Shown here piece by piece: positions 26,525 through 34,449 of a stretch of 64,000 nt of DNA. A program made the position numbers and the translations under genes. The notes below the pieces were generated by a model that worked only from the letters and a program-made list of their open reading frames with translations, searched no databases and had not been told where the DNA came from. Location: NCBI GenBank assembly GCA_018715885.1, contig DVKT01000022.1:36090-100089 (forward strand), written 5' to 3'. Numbering within the stretch: the stretch's first letter is position 1; every line of letters starts with the position of its first letter. The stretch comes from Caccoplasma intestinavium (GTDB lineage Bacteria > Bacteroidota > Bacteroidia > Bacteroidales > UBA11471).

Positions 26525-28288
26525 ATGAACGAAACAAATATAAATAAGCTGGATATAAAAGAGTTTCTCGACCAAGATGAGAAAAAAGACCAGTTACGGT
26601 TATTGACGGCAGGATCGGTCGACGATGGAAAATCGACCCTTATAGGCCGACTTCTCTTCGATAGCAAAAAATTGTATGAAGATCAGCTCGATGCCCTTCA
26701 ACGAGACAGCAAACGAGTAGGTAATGCAGGAGGAAATATTGATTACGCTCTCCTTCTTGATGGATTGAAAGCTGAACGCGAACAAGGGATTACTATCGAT
26801 GTTGCCTACCGCTATTTTTCTACAAATAAACGGAAATTCATCATCGCAGATACTCCGGGACACGAACAATATACGCGCAACATGATTACCGGCGGATCGA
26901 CGGCCAATCTGGCAATTATATTGGTCGACGCACGTACAGGAGTCATCACCCAAACCCGTCGGCACACTTACCTCGTGTCGCTGCTGGGAATCAAACATAT
27001 CGTCCTGGCAGTAAATAAAATGGACTTGGTACAATACAACCAAAAGACGTTTGACGAAATCGTAGATACGTACAAGAAGTTTGTTGCCCCGTTAGCCATA
27101 CCCGATATTACATGTATTCCCCTCTCCGCCCTCAATGGAGACAATGTTGTCGAGAAATCTGAGAATATGCCGTGGTATAAAGGTACATCACTATTGGATT
27201 TTCTCGAAACCGTACACATCGCAAACGACCACAATCTGAAAGATTTCCGTTACCCCATACAATACGTGTTACGTCCCAATCTCAATTTCAGGGGATTCTC
27301 CGGCCGTATCGCTTCGGGCATCGTACGCAAAGGCGATGAAGTAATGGCAATCCCGTCAGGTAAAAAATCTCATGTCAAATCGATCGTAACATACGATGGT
27401 GAACTCGATGAAGCATTTTCGCCTCAATCCATCACCATAACACTCGAAGACGAGATAGACCTATCCCGCGGGGAAATGCTCGTACACCCCGACAATATTC
27501 CCCACATCAGCCGAAACTTCGAAGCCATGCTCGTATGGATGGACGAAAAACCCATGCAGCGAGACCAACAATATTTTATCAAGCAGACGACAAATACCAC
27601 TCGCGTTCACATCGACCAAATCAAATACAAAGTCGATGTCAACACCATGGAGCAATCTATGGCCGAAACAATGAGTCTGAATGAAATAGCCCGCGCCGTA
27701 TTCGTCTCGAACAAACCCCTGTTTTTCGATTCTTACAAGCAAAACAAAAACTGCGGCTCCTTCATACTCATCGACCCAATTACCAACAATACAAGTGCCG
27801 TGGGTATGATCATAGACGAAGTGAACAGTTCCGATCTTTCCTCGGCTGTAACCGAAGAAGACCGTAAAAAAACACGCGACGGTATTTCTTTGGTATCGGA
27901 CAGTGAACGGGAAAGACTTATCGGTCAAGCAGGCAAACTCTTTATCATCGCCGGCAACAACCTCTCTGTGCAACGGGAATGTGCCTATCTCTTGGAGCGC
28001 AGACTCTTCGATACCGGACACTTTGCCATTGTACTCGACGCTCAAAAATTAGGTATCGACGGGAAATCCCAAACCGCAGCATTTGCTGCCATTGCAACCG
28101 AACTTACCCGGAAAGGTATTATTACGATATGTATCGATCTGTATGGCGAAATAACAGTCGACAATGCCTTTACCATAGCCATTGCCGAAGATTCGATCCA
28201 ACCTGTCGATAAAAACAAAGACTACTGCACAGTGTGCCAGCAACATTTGGCCGCCACGATCGAAGATATTATCAATATAAAACTTTGA
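26525..28288 (+). CDS. cysN: Sulfate adenylyltransferase subunit 1 with degenerate APS-kinase-like tail
   Basis: 587 residues, about 100 or more longer than CysN alone. Residues 1 to about 450 are the GTPase that drives APS synthesis: TAGSVDDGKST (P-loop), DTPGHEQYTRNM, VNKMDL, then two beta-barrel domains. Residues from about 462 align with APS kinase (GQAGKLFII...ECAYLLERRLFDTGHFAIVLDAQK against the intact CysC next door), but the P-loop GLSGSGKST is replaced by GNNLSVQRE, so this tail cannot bind ATP in the normal way. It may serve to dock with CysC or CysD or to regulate it. Confidence 0.93.
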   Translation: MNETNINKLDIKEFLDQDEKKDQLRLLTAGSVDDGKSTLIGRLLFDSKKLYEDQLDALQRDSKRVGNAGGNIDYALLLDGLKAEREQGITIDVAYRYFSTNKRKFIIADTPGHEQYTRNMITGGSTANLAIILVDARTGVITQTRRHTYLVSLLGIKHIVLAVNKMDLVQYNQKTFDEIVDTYKKFVAPLAIPDITCIPLSALNGDNVVEKSENMPWYKGTSLLDFLETVHIANDHNLKDFRYPIQYVLRPNLNFRGFSGRIASGIVRKGDEVMAIPSGKKSHVKSIVTYDGELDEAFSPQSITITLEDEIDLSRGEMLVHPDNIPHISRNFEAMLVWMDEKPMQRDQQYFIKQTTNTTRVHIDQIKYKVDVNTMEQSMAETMSLNEIARAVFVSNKPLFFDSYKQNKNCGSFILIDPITNNTSAVGMIIDEVNSSDLSSAVTEEDRKKTRDGISLVSDSERERLIGQAGKLFIIAGNNLSVQRECAYLLERRLFDTGHFAIVLDAQKLGIDGKSQTAAFAAIATELTRKGIITICIDLYGEITVDNAFTIAIAEDSIQPVDKNKDYCTVCQQHLAATIEDIINIKL

Positions 28289-28290
28289 AC

Positions 28291-29394
28291 ATGGGATTCA
28301 ATTTTCAAAAGTTACCGGTAAATACCTTGATTGGGGCAGACTGGAAAACATTTCACGAAGTAACAGCCGGTCGCAAAATCGACAAGGGATATAAAACCAA
28401 ATATCACCTCACCAAGGCCCTTTGTCGTATATTAAGTCTAACGAACGGAATCGAAAACCGTCGTTACAATAAGAGACTAGCCGATAAATCCATTGAAAAT
28501 GCCCCGGTATTCATTCTCGGTCATTGGCGCAGTGGGACAACTTTTGTCCACAACGTACTTTCACAAGATAAGCAATTCGGATACAATACCACCTACCAGA
28601 CGGTATTTCCCCACATGATGCTTTTCGGACAACCGGTATTCAAGAAAATGGCTGCTATGGCTATTCCTAAGAAACGGCCTACCGACAATATGGAATTGAA
28701 AGCCGATCAACCGCAAGAAGAAGAATTTGCGCTCGTAAACATGAGCCCCTATACGTTCTACAACTTTTGGTTCTATCCACATTATACGCAAGAGTATAGT
28801 AAAAAATATCTCCTTTTCGAAGATGCGACGAGAGATGAAATCGAGAAGTTCAAAAAAACATTCGAACGGCTCATCAAAATCTCTCTATGGAATACACGAG
28901 GAGAACGTTTTCTCTCAAAAAATCCCCCCCATACAGGACGGATTAAAACGTTACTCGAAATGTTTCCCGATGCCAAATTCATTTACTTGATGCGAAACCC
29001 GTATACCGTTTTCGAATCGACACGCAATTTCTTTACCAACACCATACAACCCTTGAAACTCCAAGATATCTCCGAAAAAGAAATTGTCGACAATATCATC
29101 AAGGTATATACCGACCTTTATTTCCGTTATCAAGAAGATAAGAAACTTATACCCGAAGGAAATCTCATCGAAATAAAGTTTGAAGATTTCGAGCAAAACT
29201 CGCTCGAAATGACACAAAAAATTTATGAGACACTTTCTTTACCGGGATTTGAAAAAGCCCGTCCCCAAATCGAAGCTTATATCAACGGGAAAAAGGGTTA
29301 CAAAAAAAATAAATATAACTATGACCCGGAAACAGTGCATATCGTCGAGGAAAATTGGGATTTCGCACTGAAAGATTGGGGATATAAACTATAA
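28291..29394 (+). CDS. PAPS-dependent sulfotransferase, BtSULT-like
   Basis: 367 residues from MGFNFQKLP. The 5'-phosphosulfate loop is FILGHWRSGTTFVHN, and the 3'-phosphate segment is FIYLMRNPYTVFESTRNFF. In between is MELKADQPQEEEFALVN, which with NPPHTGRIKTLLEMFP fits the Sulfotransfer_3 family. No signal peptide, so it is cytoplasmic. It begins 2 nt after cysN. The gene order with the PAPS genes resembles the Bacteroides cluster whose enzyme sulfonates steroids and cholesterol; that comparison is from memory. The acceptor here is unproven and could be another lipid. Confidence 0.82.
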   Translation: MGFNFQKLPVNTLIGADWKTFHEVTAGRKIDKGYKTKYHLTKALCRILSLTNGIENRRYNKRLADKSIENAPVFILGHWRSGTTFVHNVLSQDKQFGYNTTYQTVFPHMMLFGQPVFKKMAAMAIPKKRPTDNMELKADQPQEEEFALVNMSPYTFYNFWFYPHYTQEYSKKYLLFEDATRDEIEKFKKTFERLIKISLWNTRGERFLSKNPPHTGRIKTLLEMFPDAKFIYLMRNPYTVFESTRNFFTNTIQPLKLQDISEKEIVDNIIKVYTDLYFRYQEDKKLIPEGNLIEIKFEDFEQNSLEMTQKIYETLSLPGFEKARPQIEAYINGKKGYKKNKYNYDPETVHIVEENWDFALKDWGYKL

Positions 29395-29409
29395 TCATCA
29401 AAAAAACCA

Positions 29410-29448
29410 AACATAAAAGGCCGGTAAATATTACTGGCCTTTTATGTT
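29410..29448 (+). terminator. Terminator after the PAPS/sulfotransferase operon
   Basis: A 13-bp inverted repeat (29410-29422 and 29436-29448), extended by a GTAA/TTAC inner pairing, followed by T-containing sequence. It closes the cys-sulfotransferase operon ahead of fucI. Confidence 0.7.
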
Positions 29449-29592
29449 AATCACCCTCAAAGATTCTCAAATATAAGTATTCCGACATCACAAAGCGCCG
29501 CCTTTTGCTTGGATATGTTGAGAAATATTTCTTTCTTTGTTTGTGAAAATATTTGATCGAAAAATTTCGATACTTTAAATCTGAAAAACTAT

Positions 29593-31365
29593 ATGAAAAA
29601 CTATCCAAAAATCGGTATTCGTCCGACTATTGACGGACGTCAGGGTGGCGTGAGAGAAAGCCTCGAAGAAAAAACGATGAACCTTGCAAAAGCAGTTGCA
29701 GAGCTTATTTCAAGTAATGTAAAGTATAGCGACGGTACACCGGTGCAATGCGTTATTGCCGACGGCACAATAGGCCGTGTCGGTGAAACGGCGGCCTGCC
29801 AGGCCAAATTCGAACGCGAAGGCGTCGGTGCGACCATTTCGGTTACCTCCTGTTGGTGTTACGGTTCCGAAACCATGGATATGCACCCGTATTGGCCGAA
29901 AGCTGTTTGGGGATTCAACGGTACAGAACGCCCCGGTGCCGTATATTTGGCAGCCGTATTGGCAGCTCACGCTCAAAAAGGATTACCCGCATTCGGAATC
30001 TACGGGCACGATGTGCAAGATCTTGACGACAACACTATCCCCGAAGACGTAGCCGAAAAGATTCTCCGCTGGGCTCGCTCCGCCATTGCCGTCGCACAAA
30101 TGCGCGGTGAAAGTTACTTGTCGATAGGCAGCCAGTGCATGGGTATAGCAGGCAGCATCATCGATCAGGACTTTTTCCAAGAATACCTCGGTATGCGCAA
30201 TGAAAGCGTGGACGAAGTGGAAATACTCCGCCGTATGGACGAAGGTATTTATGATAAAGAAGAATATGCAAAAGCAATGGCATGGGTAGAAAAATATTGT
30301 AAACCCAATGAAGGATGGGACAAAAATCGTCCTGAAAAACAAAAAGACCGCCCCGCCAAAGACGCCGACTGGGAATTTGTTGTAAAAATGACGCTCATAA
30401 TACGCGACTTGATGATCGGGAACCCCAGATTGAAAGAACTCGGATTCAAAGAAGAGGCTATCGGGCACAATGCTATTGCCGCCGGTTTTCAAGGCCAACG
30501 CCAATGGACAGACTGGAAACCCAACGGCGATTTCAGTGAAGCTCTTATGTGTAGTACTTTCGATTGGAACGGCATTCGTGAATCATATGTATTGGCAACC
30601 GAAAACGATGCTTGTAACGGCGTTGCCATGCTATTCGGTAAGCTCTTGACCGGCTGCGGACAAATGTTCTCCGATGTACGTACCTATTGGAGTCCCGAAG
30701 CCGTAAAACGTGTTACGGGCAAAGAACTTACCGGTCTTGCCGCCAACGGTATCATACACCTCATCAACTCGGGTGCCACGACCCTCGACGCAACCGGAGC
30801 CAGTATCAATGCAGCAGGGGAAGCTTGTATGAAACCTTGCTGGGAAATGACCGATGCCGACGCCGAGGCCTGTTTGAAAAATACCAGTTGGTTACCAGCC
30901 GATCGGGATTATTTCCGTGGTGGAGGTTATTCTTCTCATTTCTTGTCGAAAGGAGGTATGCCGGTTACCATGTCCCGCCTCAATCTTGTAAAAGGCCTCG
31001 GCCCTGTATTGCAAATTGCCGAAGGTTGGACTGTCGATGTAGCTCCCGAAATTTTCGAGGTCATCAACAAACGCACCGATCCTACTTGGCCTACCACATG
31101 GTTCGCTCCCCGCTTGTGCGATAAACCGGCATTTAAAGATGTATATTCGGTAATGAATAACTGGGGAGCCAACCACGGCGCGATTTCTTATGGTCATATC
31201 GGAGCCGATCTCATCACATTGGCATCAATGCTTCGCATACCTGTATGCATGCACAATGTCGAGGAAGACAAGATTTTCCGTCCCTCGGCATGGAATGCAT
31301 TTGGTATGGACAAAGAAGGTGCCGACTATCGCGCTTGTGCCGCTTACGGACCTATCTACAAATAA
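29593..31365 (+). CDS. fucI: L-fucose isomerase
   Basis: 590 residues, close to the E. coli enzyme (591). It converts L-fucose to L-fuculose with Mn2+. Conserved segments are PKIGIRPTIDGRQGGVRESLE at the start, GTIGRVGETAACQAKF, GHDVQDLDDN, SYVLATENDACNGVAMLFGK (metal-binding Glu and Asp) and YFRGGGYSSHF, plus a late His-containing block. It is the first of the fucose genes and is followed 31 nt later by fucO. Confidence 0.96.
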   Translation: MKNYPKIGIRPTIDGRQGGVRESLEEKTMNLAKAVAELISSNVKYSDGTPVQCVIADGTIGRVGETAACQAKFEREGVGATISVTSCWCYGSETMDMHPYWPKAVWGFNGTERPGAVYLAAVLAAHAQKGLPAFGIYGHDVQDLDDNTIPEDVAEKILRWARSAIAVAQMRGESYLSIGSQCMGIAGSIIDQDFFQEYLGMRNESVDEVEILRRMDEGIYDKEEYAKAMAWVEKYCKPNEGWDKNRPEKQKDRPAKDADWEFVVKMTLIIRDLMIGNPRLKELGFKEEAIGHNAIAAGFQGQRQWTDWKPNGDFSEALMCSTFDWNGIRESYVLATENDACNGVAMLFGKLLTGCGQMFSDVRTYWSPEAVKRVTGKELTGLAANGIIHLINSGATTLDATGASINAAGEACMKPCWEMTDADAEACLKNTSWLPADRDYFRGGGYSSHFLSKGGMPVTMSRLNLVKGLGPVLQIAEGWTVDVAPEIFEVINKRTDPTWPTTWFAPRLCDKPAFKDVYSVMNNWGANHGAISYGHIGADLITLASMLRIPVCMHNVEEDKIFRPSAWNAFGMDKEGADYRACAAYGPIYK

Positions 31366-31396
31366 TATTTAACCCCAAAACCATTATTAAAAAACT

Positions 31397-32551
31397 ATGA
31401 TCAACAGATTTGTTCTCAACGAAGTTTCATACTTCGGCCCCGGTGCCCGAGAAGTATTGCCCAAAGAAGTAAAACGATTGGGACTGCACAAAGCATTTGT
31501 CGCCACAGACAAGGATCTCATTAAATTCGGAGTGGCCGATAAAGTTCTCAACGTACTGAAAGAAGCCGGTATTCCTTATGAAATATTCAGTGATATAAAA
31601 CCGAATCCGACCGTAGCAAACGTAAAAGCCGGAGTAAAAGCATTTGCCGAATCGGGTGCAGATTTTATTCTAGCTATCGGTGGAGGTTCGTCCATCGACA
31701 CATCGAAAGCGATCGGAATTATTACCAACAACCCCGAATTCAGCGATGTCGTTTCTCTCGAAGGCGTAGCTGATACAAAAAAGAAATCGGTACCTATCAT
31801 CGCCCTGCCCACCACCGCCGGTACAGCAGCAGAGGTAACCATCAACTATGTGATTACCGACGAGAAAAACGAAAAGAAAATGGTATGTGTCGATCCTAAC
31901 GACATACCCGCAATCGCCATTATCGATGCCGAACTCATGTACACTCTTCCCAAAAGCCTTACAGCGGCAACCGGTCTCGATGCATTAACTCACGCTATCG
32001 AAGGGTTGATTACCAAAGGGGCTTGGGAAATGAGCGACATGTTCGAAATAAAAGCCATCGAAATGATCAACCGTTATCTGGAAACAGCCGTCAACGAACC
32101 TCAAAATCCGGAAGCTCGCAACGGTATGGCCGTAGCTCAATATATCGCAGGTATGGCATTCTCAAATGTCGGCCTCGGTGTCGTACACGGTATGGCCCAC
32201 CCGCTCGGAGCAATATTCGACATTCCTCACGGCGTTGCCAATGCTTTGTTACTGCCTACCATCATGGAGTTCAATGCCCCAGCAGCTCTCGACAAATATG
32301 TAACCATTGCAAAAGCTATGAATGTTTACAAAGACGGTATGAGCAAAGAAGAAGCTGCTCAAGCAGCCGTAGACGCAGTCAAATCCTTAGCTGTACGGGT
32401 AGGAATACCCCAGCATTTGAGTAAACTGGGAATCAAAGAGAGCGATCTGCCAAAGTTGGCCGATTCGGCTATTGCCGACGTTTGCACTCCCGGTAATCCG
32501 CGCGAAGTAACCCGGGATATTATCCTTGATCTCTATCGCAAGGTTCTCTAA
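31397..32551 (+). CDS. fucO: Lactaldehyde reductase (propanediol oxidoreductase)
   Basis: 384 residues, iron-containing group III alcohol dehydrogenase. It reduces L-lactaldehyde, the product of fuculose-phosphate cleavage, to propanediol under anaerobic conditions. Motifs seen: AIGGGSSIDTSKA (NAD loop), LPTTAGTAAEVT, and the metal-ligand block DALTHAIEGL with HGMAHPLGAIFDIPHGVAN. Downstream of fucI and followed by a strong terminator. Confidence 0.93.
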   Translation: MINRFVLNEVSYFGPGAREVLPKEVKRLGLHKAFVATDKDLIKFGVADKVLNVLKEAGIPYEIFSDIKPNPTVANVKAGVKAFAESGADFILAIGGGSSIDTSKAIGIITNNPEFSDVVSLEGVADTKKKSVPIIALPTTAGTAAEVTINYVITDEKNEKKMVCVDPNDIPAIAIIDAELMYTLPKSLTAATGLDALTHAIEGLITKGAWEMSDMFEIKAIEMINRYLETAVNEPQNPEARNGMAVAQYIAGMAFSNVGLGVVHGMAHPLGAIFDIPHGVANALLLPTIMEFNAPAALDKYVTIAKAMNVYKDGMSKEEAAQAAVDAVKSLAVRVGIPQHLSKLGIKESDLPKLADSAIADVCTPGNPREVTRDIILDLYRKVL

Positions 32552-32561
32552 TAGAATCCAC

Positions 32562-32598
32562 AGATTGTTAAGGCCTAAGGCCTTAACAATCTTTTTTT
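32562..32598 (+). terminator. Terminator after fucO
   Basis: A perfect 14-bp inverted repeat (32562-32575 and 32579-32592) around a 3-nt loop, followed by seven Ts. It would cut transcription of fucI-fucO before the mutarotase and fucP. Confidence 0.88.
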
Positions 32599-32619
32599 CT
32601 CTTAAATCTTAAAACACAC

Positions 32620-33006
32620 ATGGAAACACCGCACACAGGATATAGGGTACAGTCATATAGCCAACCCGTTAAAAGATATTGTCAGACCCTCAATCTTAAA
32701 GAAAATCCCGAACTGATTGCTGAATATCGCAAACGGCACCTTAAAGAAAACGCCTGGCCCGAAATATTGGAGGGTATCAGAGAAGTAGGAATACTCGAAA
32801 TGGAAATCTATATTTTAGGAAGCCGTCTATTCATGATTGTAGAAACGCCTCTCGATTTCGACTGGGACGAGGCCATGCAACGCTTAAACACGCTGCCCCG
32901 CCAGCAAGAATGGGAAGATTATATGTCTATTTTCCAACAAGCCAAACCGGGAGCATCATCGTCAGAGAAATGGCAGCAAATGGAGCGTATGTTTAAGCTC
33001 TACTAG
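32620..33006 (+). CDS. L-rhamnose mutarotase family protein (RhaM; probable L-fucose mutarotase)
   Basis: 128 residues with the DUF718/RhaM signature: a GYRVQSYSQPVKRYCQTLNL start (active-site tyrosine and arginine region) and EILEGIREVGILEMEIYILGSRLFMI. RhaM interconverts L-rhamnose anomers; in the Bacteroidetes such genes sit beside fucI and fucP, where L-fucose is the more likely sugar. No rhamnose genes are nearby. It lies past the fucO terminator with no recognisable promoter in the 68-nt gap, so readthrough or an unseen promoter is needed. Confidence 0.83.
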   Translation: METPHTGYRVQSYSQPVKRYCQTLNLKENPELIAEYRKRHLKENAWPEILEGIREVGILEMEIYILGSRLFMIVETPLDFDWDEAMQRLNTLPRQQEWEDYMSIFQQAKPGASSSEKWQQMERMFKLY

Positions 33007-33167
33007 CATATCCAGACGAAAAACTATCAACACACGAAAAAGAGGCTGCAAAGAAATTATCGGCCAACACATAGAACTCGTGTCATGAAAGAAATTTTCG
33101 TAGCAAAAAATAAATTCCTGAATGACGGGGATTTCTTTAATGTTAAATCTTTTCAAAAAACAAATGA

Positions 33168-34394
33168 ATGAAACAAAAAACAAGTTTGGTACGAATGGCA
33201 GACGGGAGAAATTTGCTAGTACCTTTTCTATTGATAACAACACTCTTCTTTCTATGGGGATTTGCTCATAGCATTTTAGATGTCTTGAACAAACACTTTC
33301 AAGATGCATTGGGCATCAATAAAACAAAATCGGCTCTGGTGCAAGCGGTCGTATATAGCGGATATTTTCTAATGGCTCTACCGGCAGGAGAAATCATACG
33401 GCGATTCGGATATAGAGTTGGAGTACTGACGGGTTTACTTCTTTATGGGTGCGGAGCATTGTTATTCATTCCGGGCGGAGAAATAAAATCATTCGAATTT
33501 TTCTTATTTTCACTCTTCGTCATCGGCTGTGGATTGACCTGTCTGGAAACGGCAGCAAATCCATACGTAACGGTTTTGGGAGAAAAAAATTCTGCCGAAC
33601 GTAGAATCAACTTAGCTCAATCTTTCAACGGATTAGGCTGGATATGCGGTCCTCTGGTCGGAGGCTATTTCCTCTTCGGAAACGGTACCGGAGGAAACAT
33701 TTCGATGCCGTATGCCATTATCGGAGGAGTAGCGTTACTAGTAGCCCTCCTATTTTCGCGGGTAAAGTTGCCCGAAATCACACCTGAGGTCGATTCTACG
33801 GAAAAGAACGCAGACGGGGAAACTACCATACATAAAAGTTTATGGAAACATAAAAACTTCACATACGGGCTTTTAGCATTATTTTTATATATAGCAGCTC
33901 AAACCGGTATCAATAGTTTTTTCATCAATTATGCTACGGAAAATGCCAGCATATCGGCCCAAGAGGCATCTCTTTGGCTTTCGTTCGTCGGTATGGGGTT
34001 ATTTACGGTAGGGCGTATGGGAGGTAGCTGGATCATGAGCAAAATACGTGCAGAAAAAGTATTGATCGTATGTGCTCTCGGTGCTACATTGGCTATGATA
34101 CTGGCAATCTTTACATCGGGAATGGCTGGTGTAAGCAGCTTTTTCTTATGTTTCTTGTGCGAATCGATCATGTTCCCGACTATTTTTGCTTTATCCATTA
34201 GAGGATTGGGCGAACAGACCAAAAGAGCCTCTTCATTCTTGATCATGTCGATTGTCGGCGGTGCTATTGCACCTGTTCTAATGGGGTATATTGCCGATAC
34301 CGTATCTATGTCTTGGGCTTTTCTCATTCCATTGGGCTGTTTCTTATTTATCTTAGGATTTGCATTAAGTTTCAAAAAACTTTTACAAGCATAA
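33168..34394 (+). CDS. fucP: L-fucose:H+ symporter (FucP family)
   Basis: 408 residues, about 12 membrane segments, major facilitator fold. Diagnostic FucP features: FFLWGFAHSILDVLNKHFQ (conserved Asp and Asn in TM1), AVVYSGYFLMALPAGEIIRRFGY, CLETAANPYVTVLG and AERRINLAQSFNGLG. The gene is the last of the fuc group and converges on the M13 peptidase gene. The 161-nt gap to rhaM shows no clear -7/-33 element. Confidence 0.92.
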   Translation: MKQKTSLVRMADGRNLLVPFLLITTLFFLWGFAHSILDVLNKHFQDALGINKTKSALVQAVVYSGYFLMALPAGEIIRRFGYRVGVLTGLLLYGCGALLFIPGGEIKSFEFFLFSLFVIGCGLTCLETAANPYVTVLGEKNSAERRINLAQSFNGLGWICGPLVGGYFLFGNGTGGNISMPYAIIGGVALLVALLFSRVKLPEITPEVDSTEKNADGETTIHKSLWKHKNFTYGLLALFLYIAAQTGINSFFINYATENASISAQEASLWLSFVGMGLFTVGRMGGSWIMSKIRAEKVLIVCALGATLAMILAIFTSGMAGVSSFFLCFLCESIMFPTIFALSIRGLGEQTKRASSFLIMSIVGGAIAPVLMGYIADTVSMSWAFLIPLGCFLFILGFALSFKKLLQA

Positions 34395-34439
34395 AAGAAA
34401 GAGGGGTATCAAAAATGATACCCCTCTTTCTTTTATGCT
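34388..34439. terminator. Bidirectional terminator between fucP and the M13 peptidase
   Basis: A perfect 23-bp inverted repeat (34388-34410 and 34417-34439) with a 6-nt loop between two convergent genes. A and T runs in the stem allow termination in both directions. Confidence 0.85.
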
Positions 34440-34449
34440 AATTACTAAA

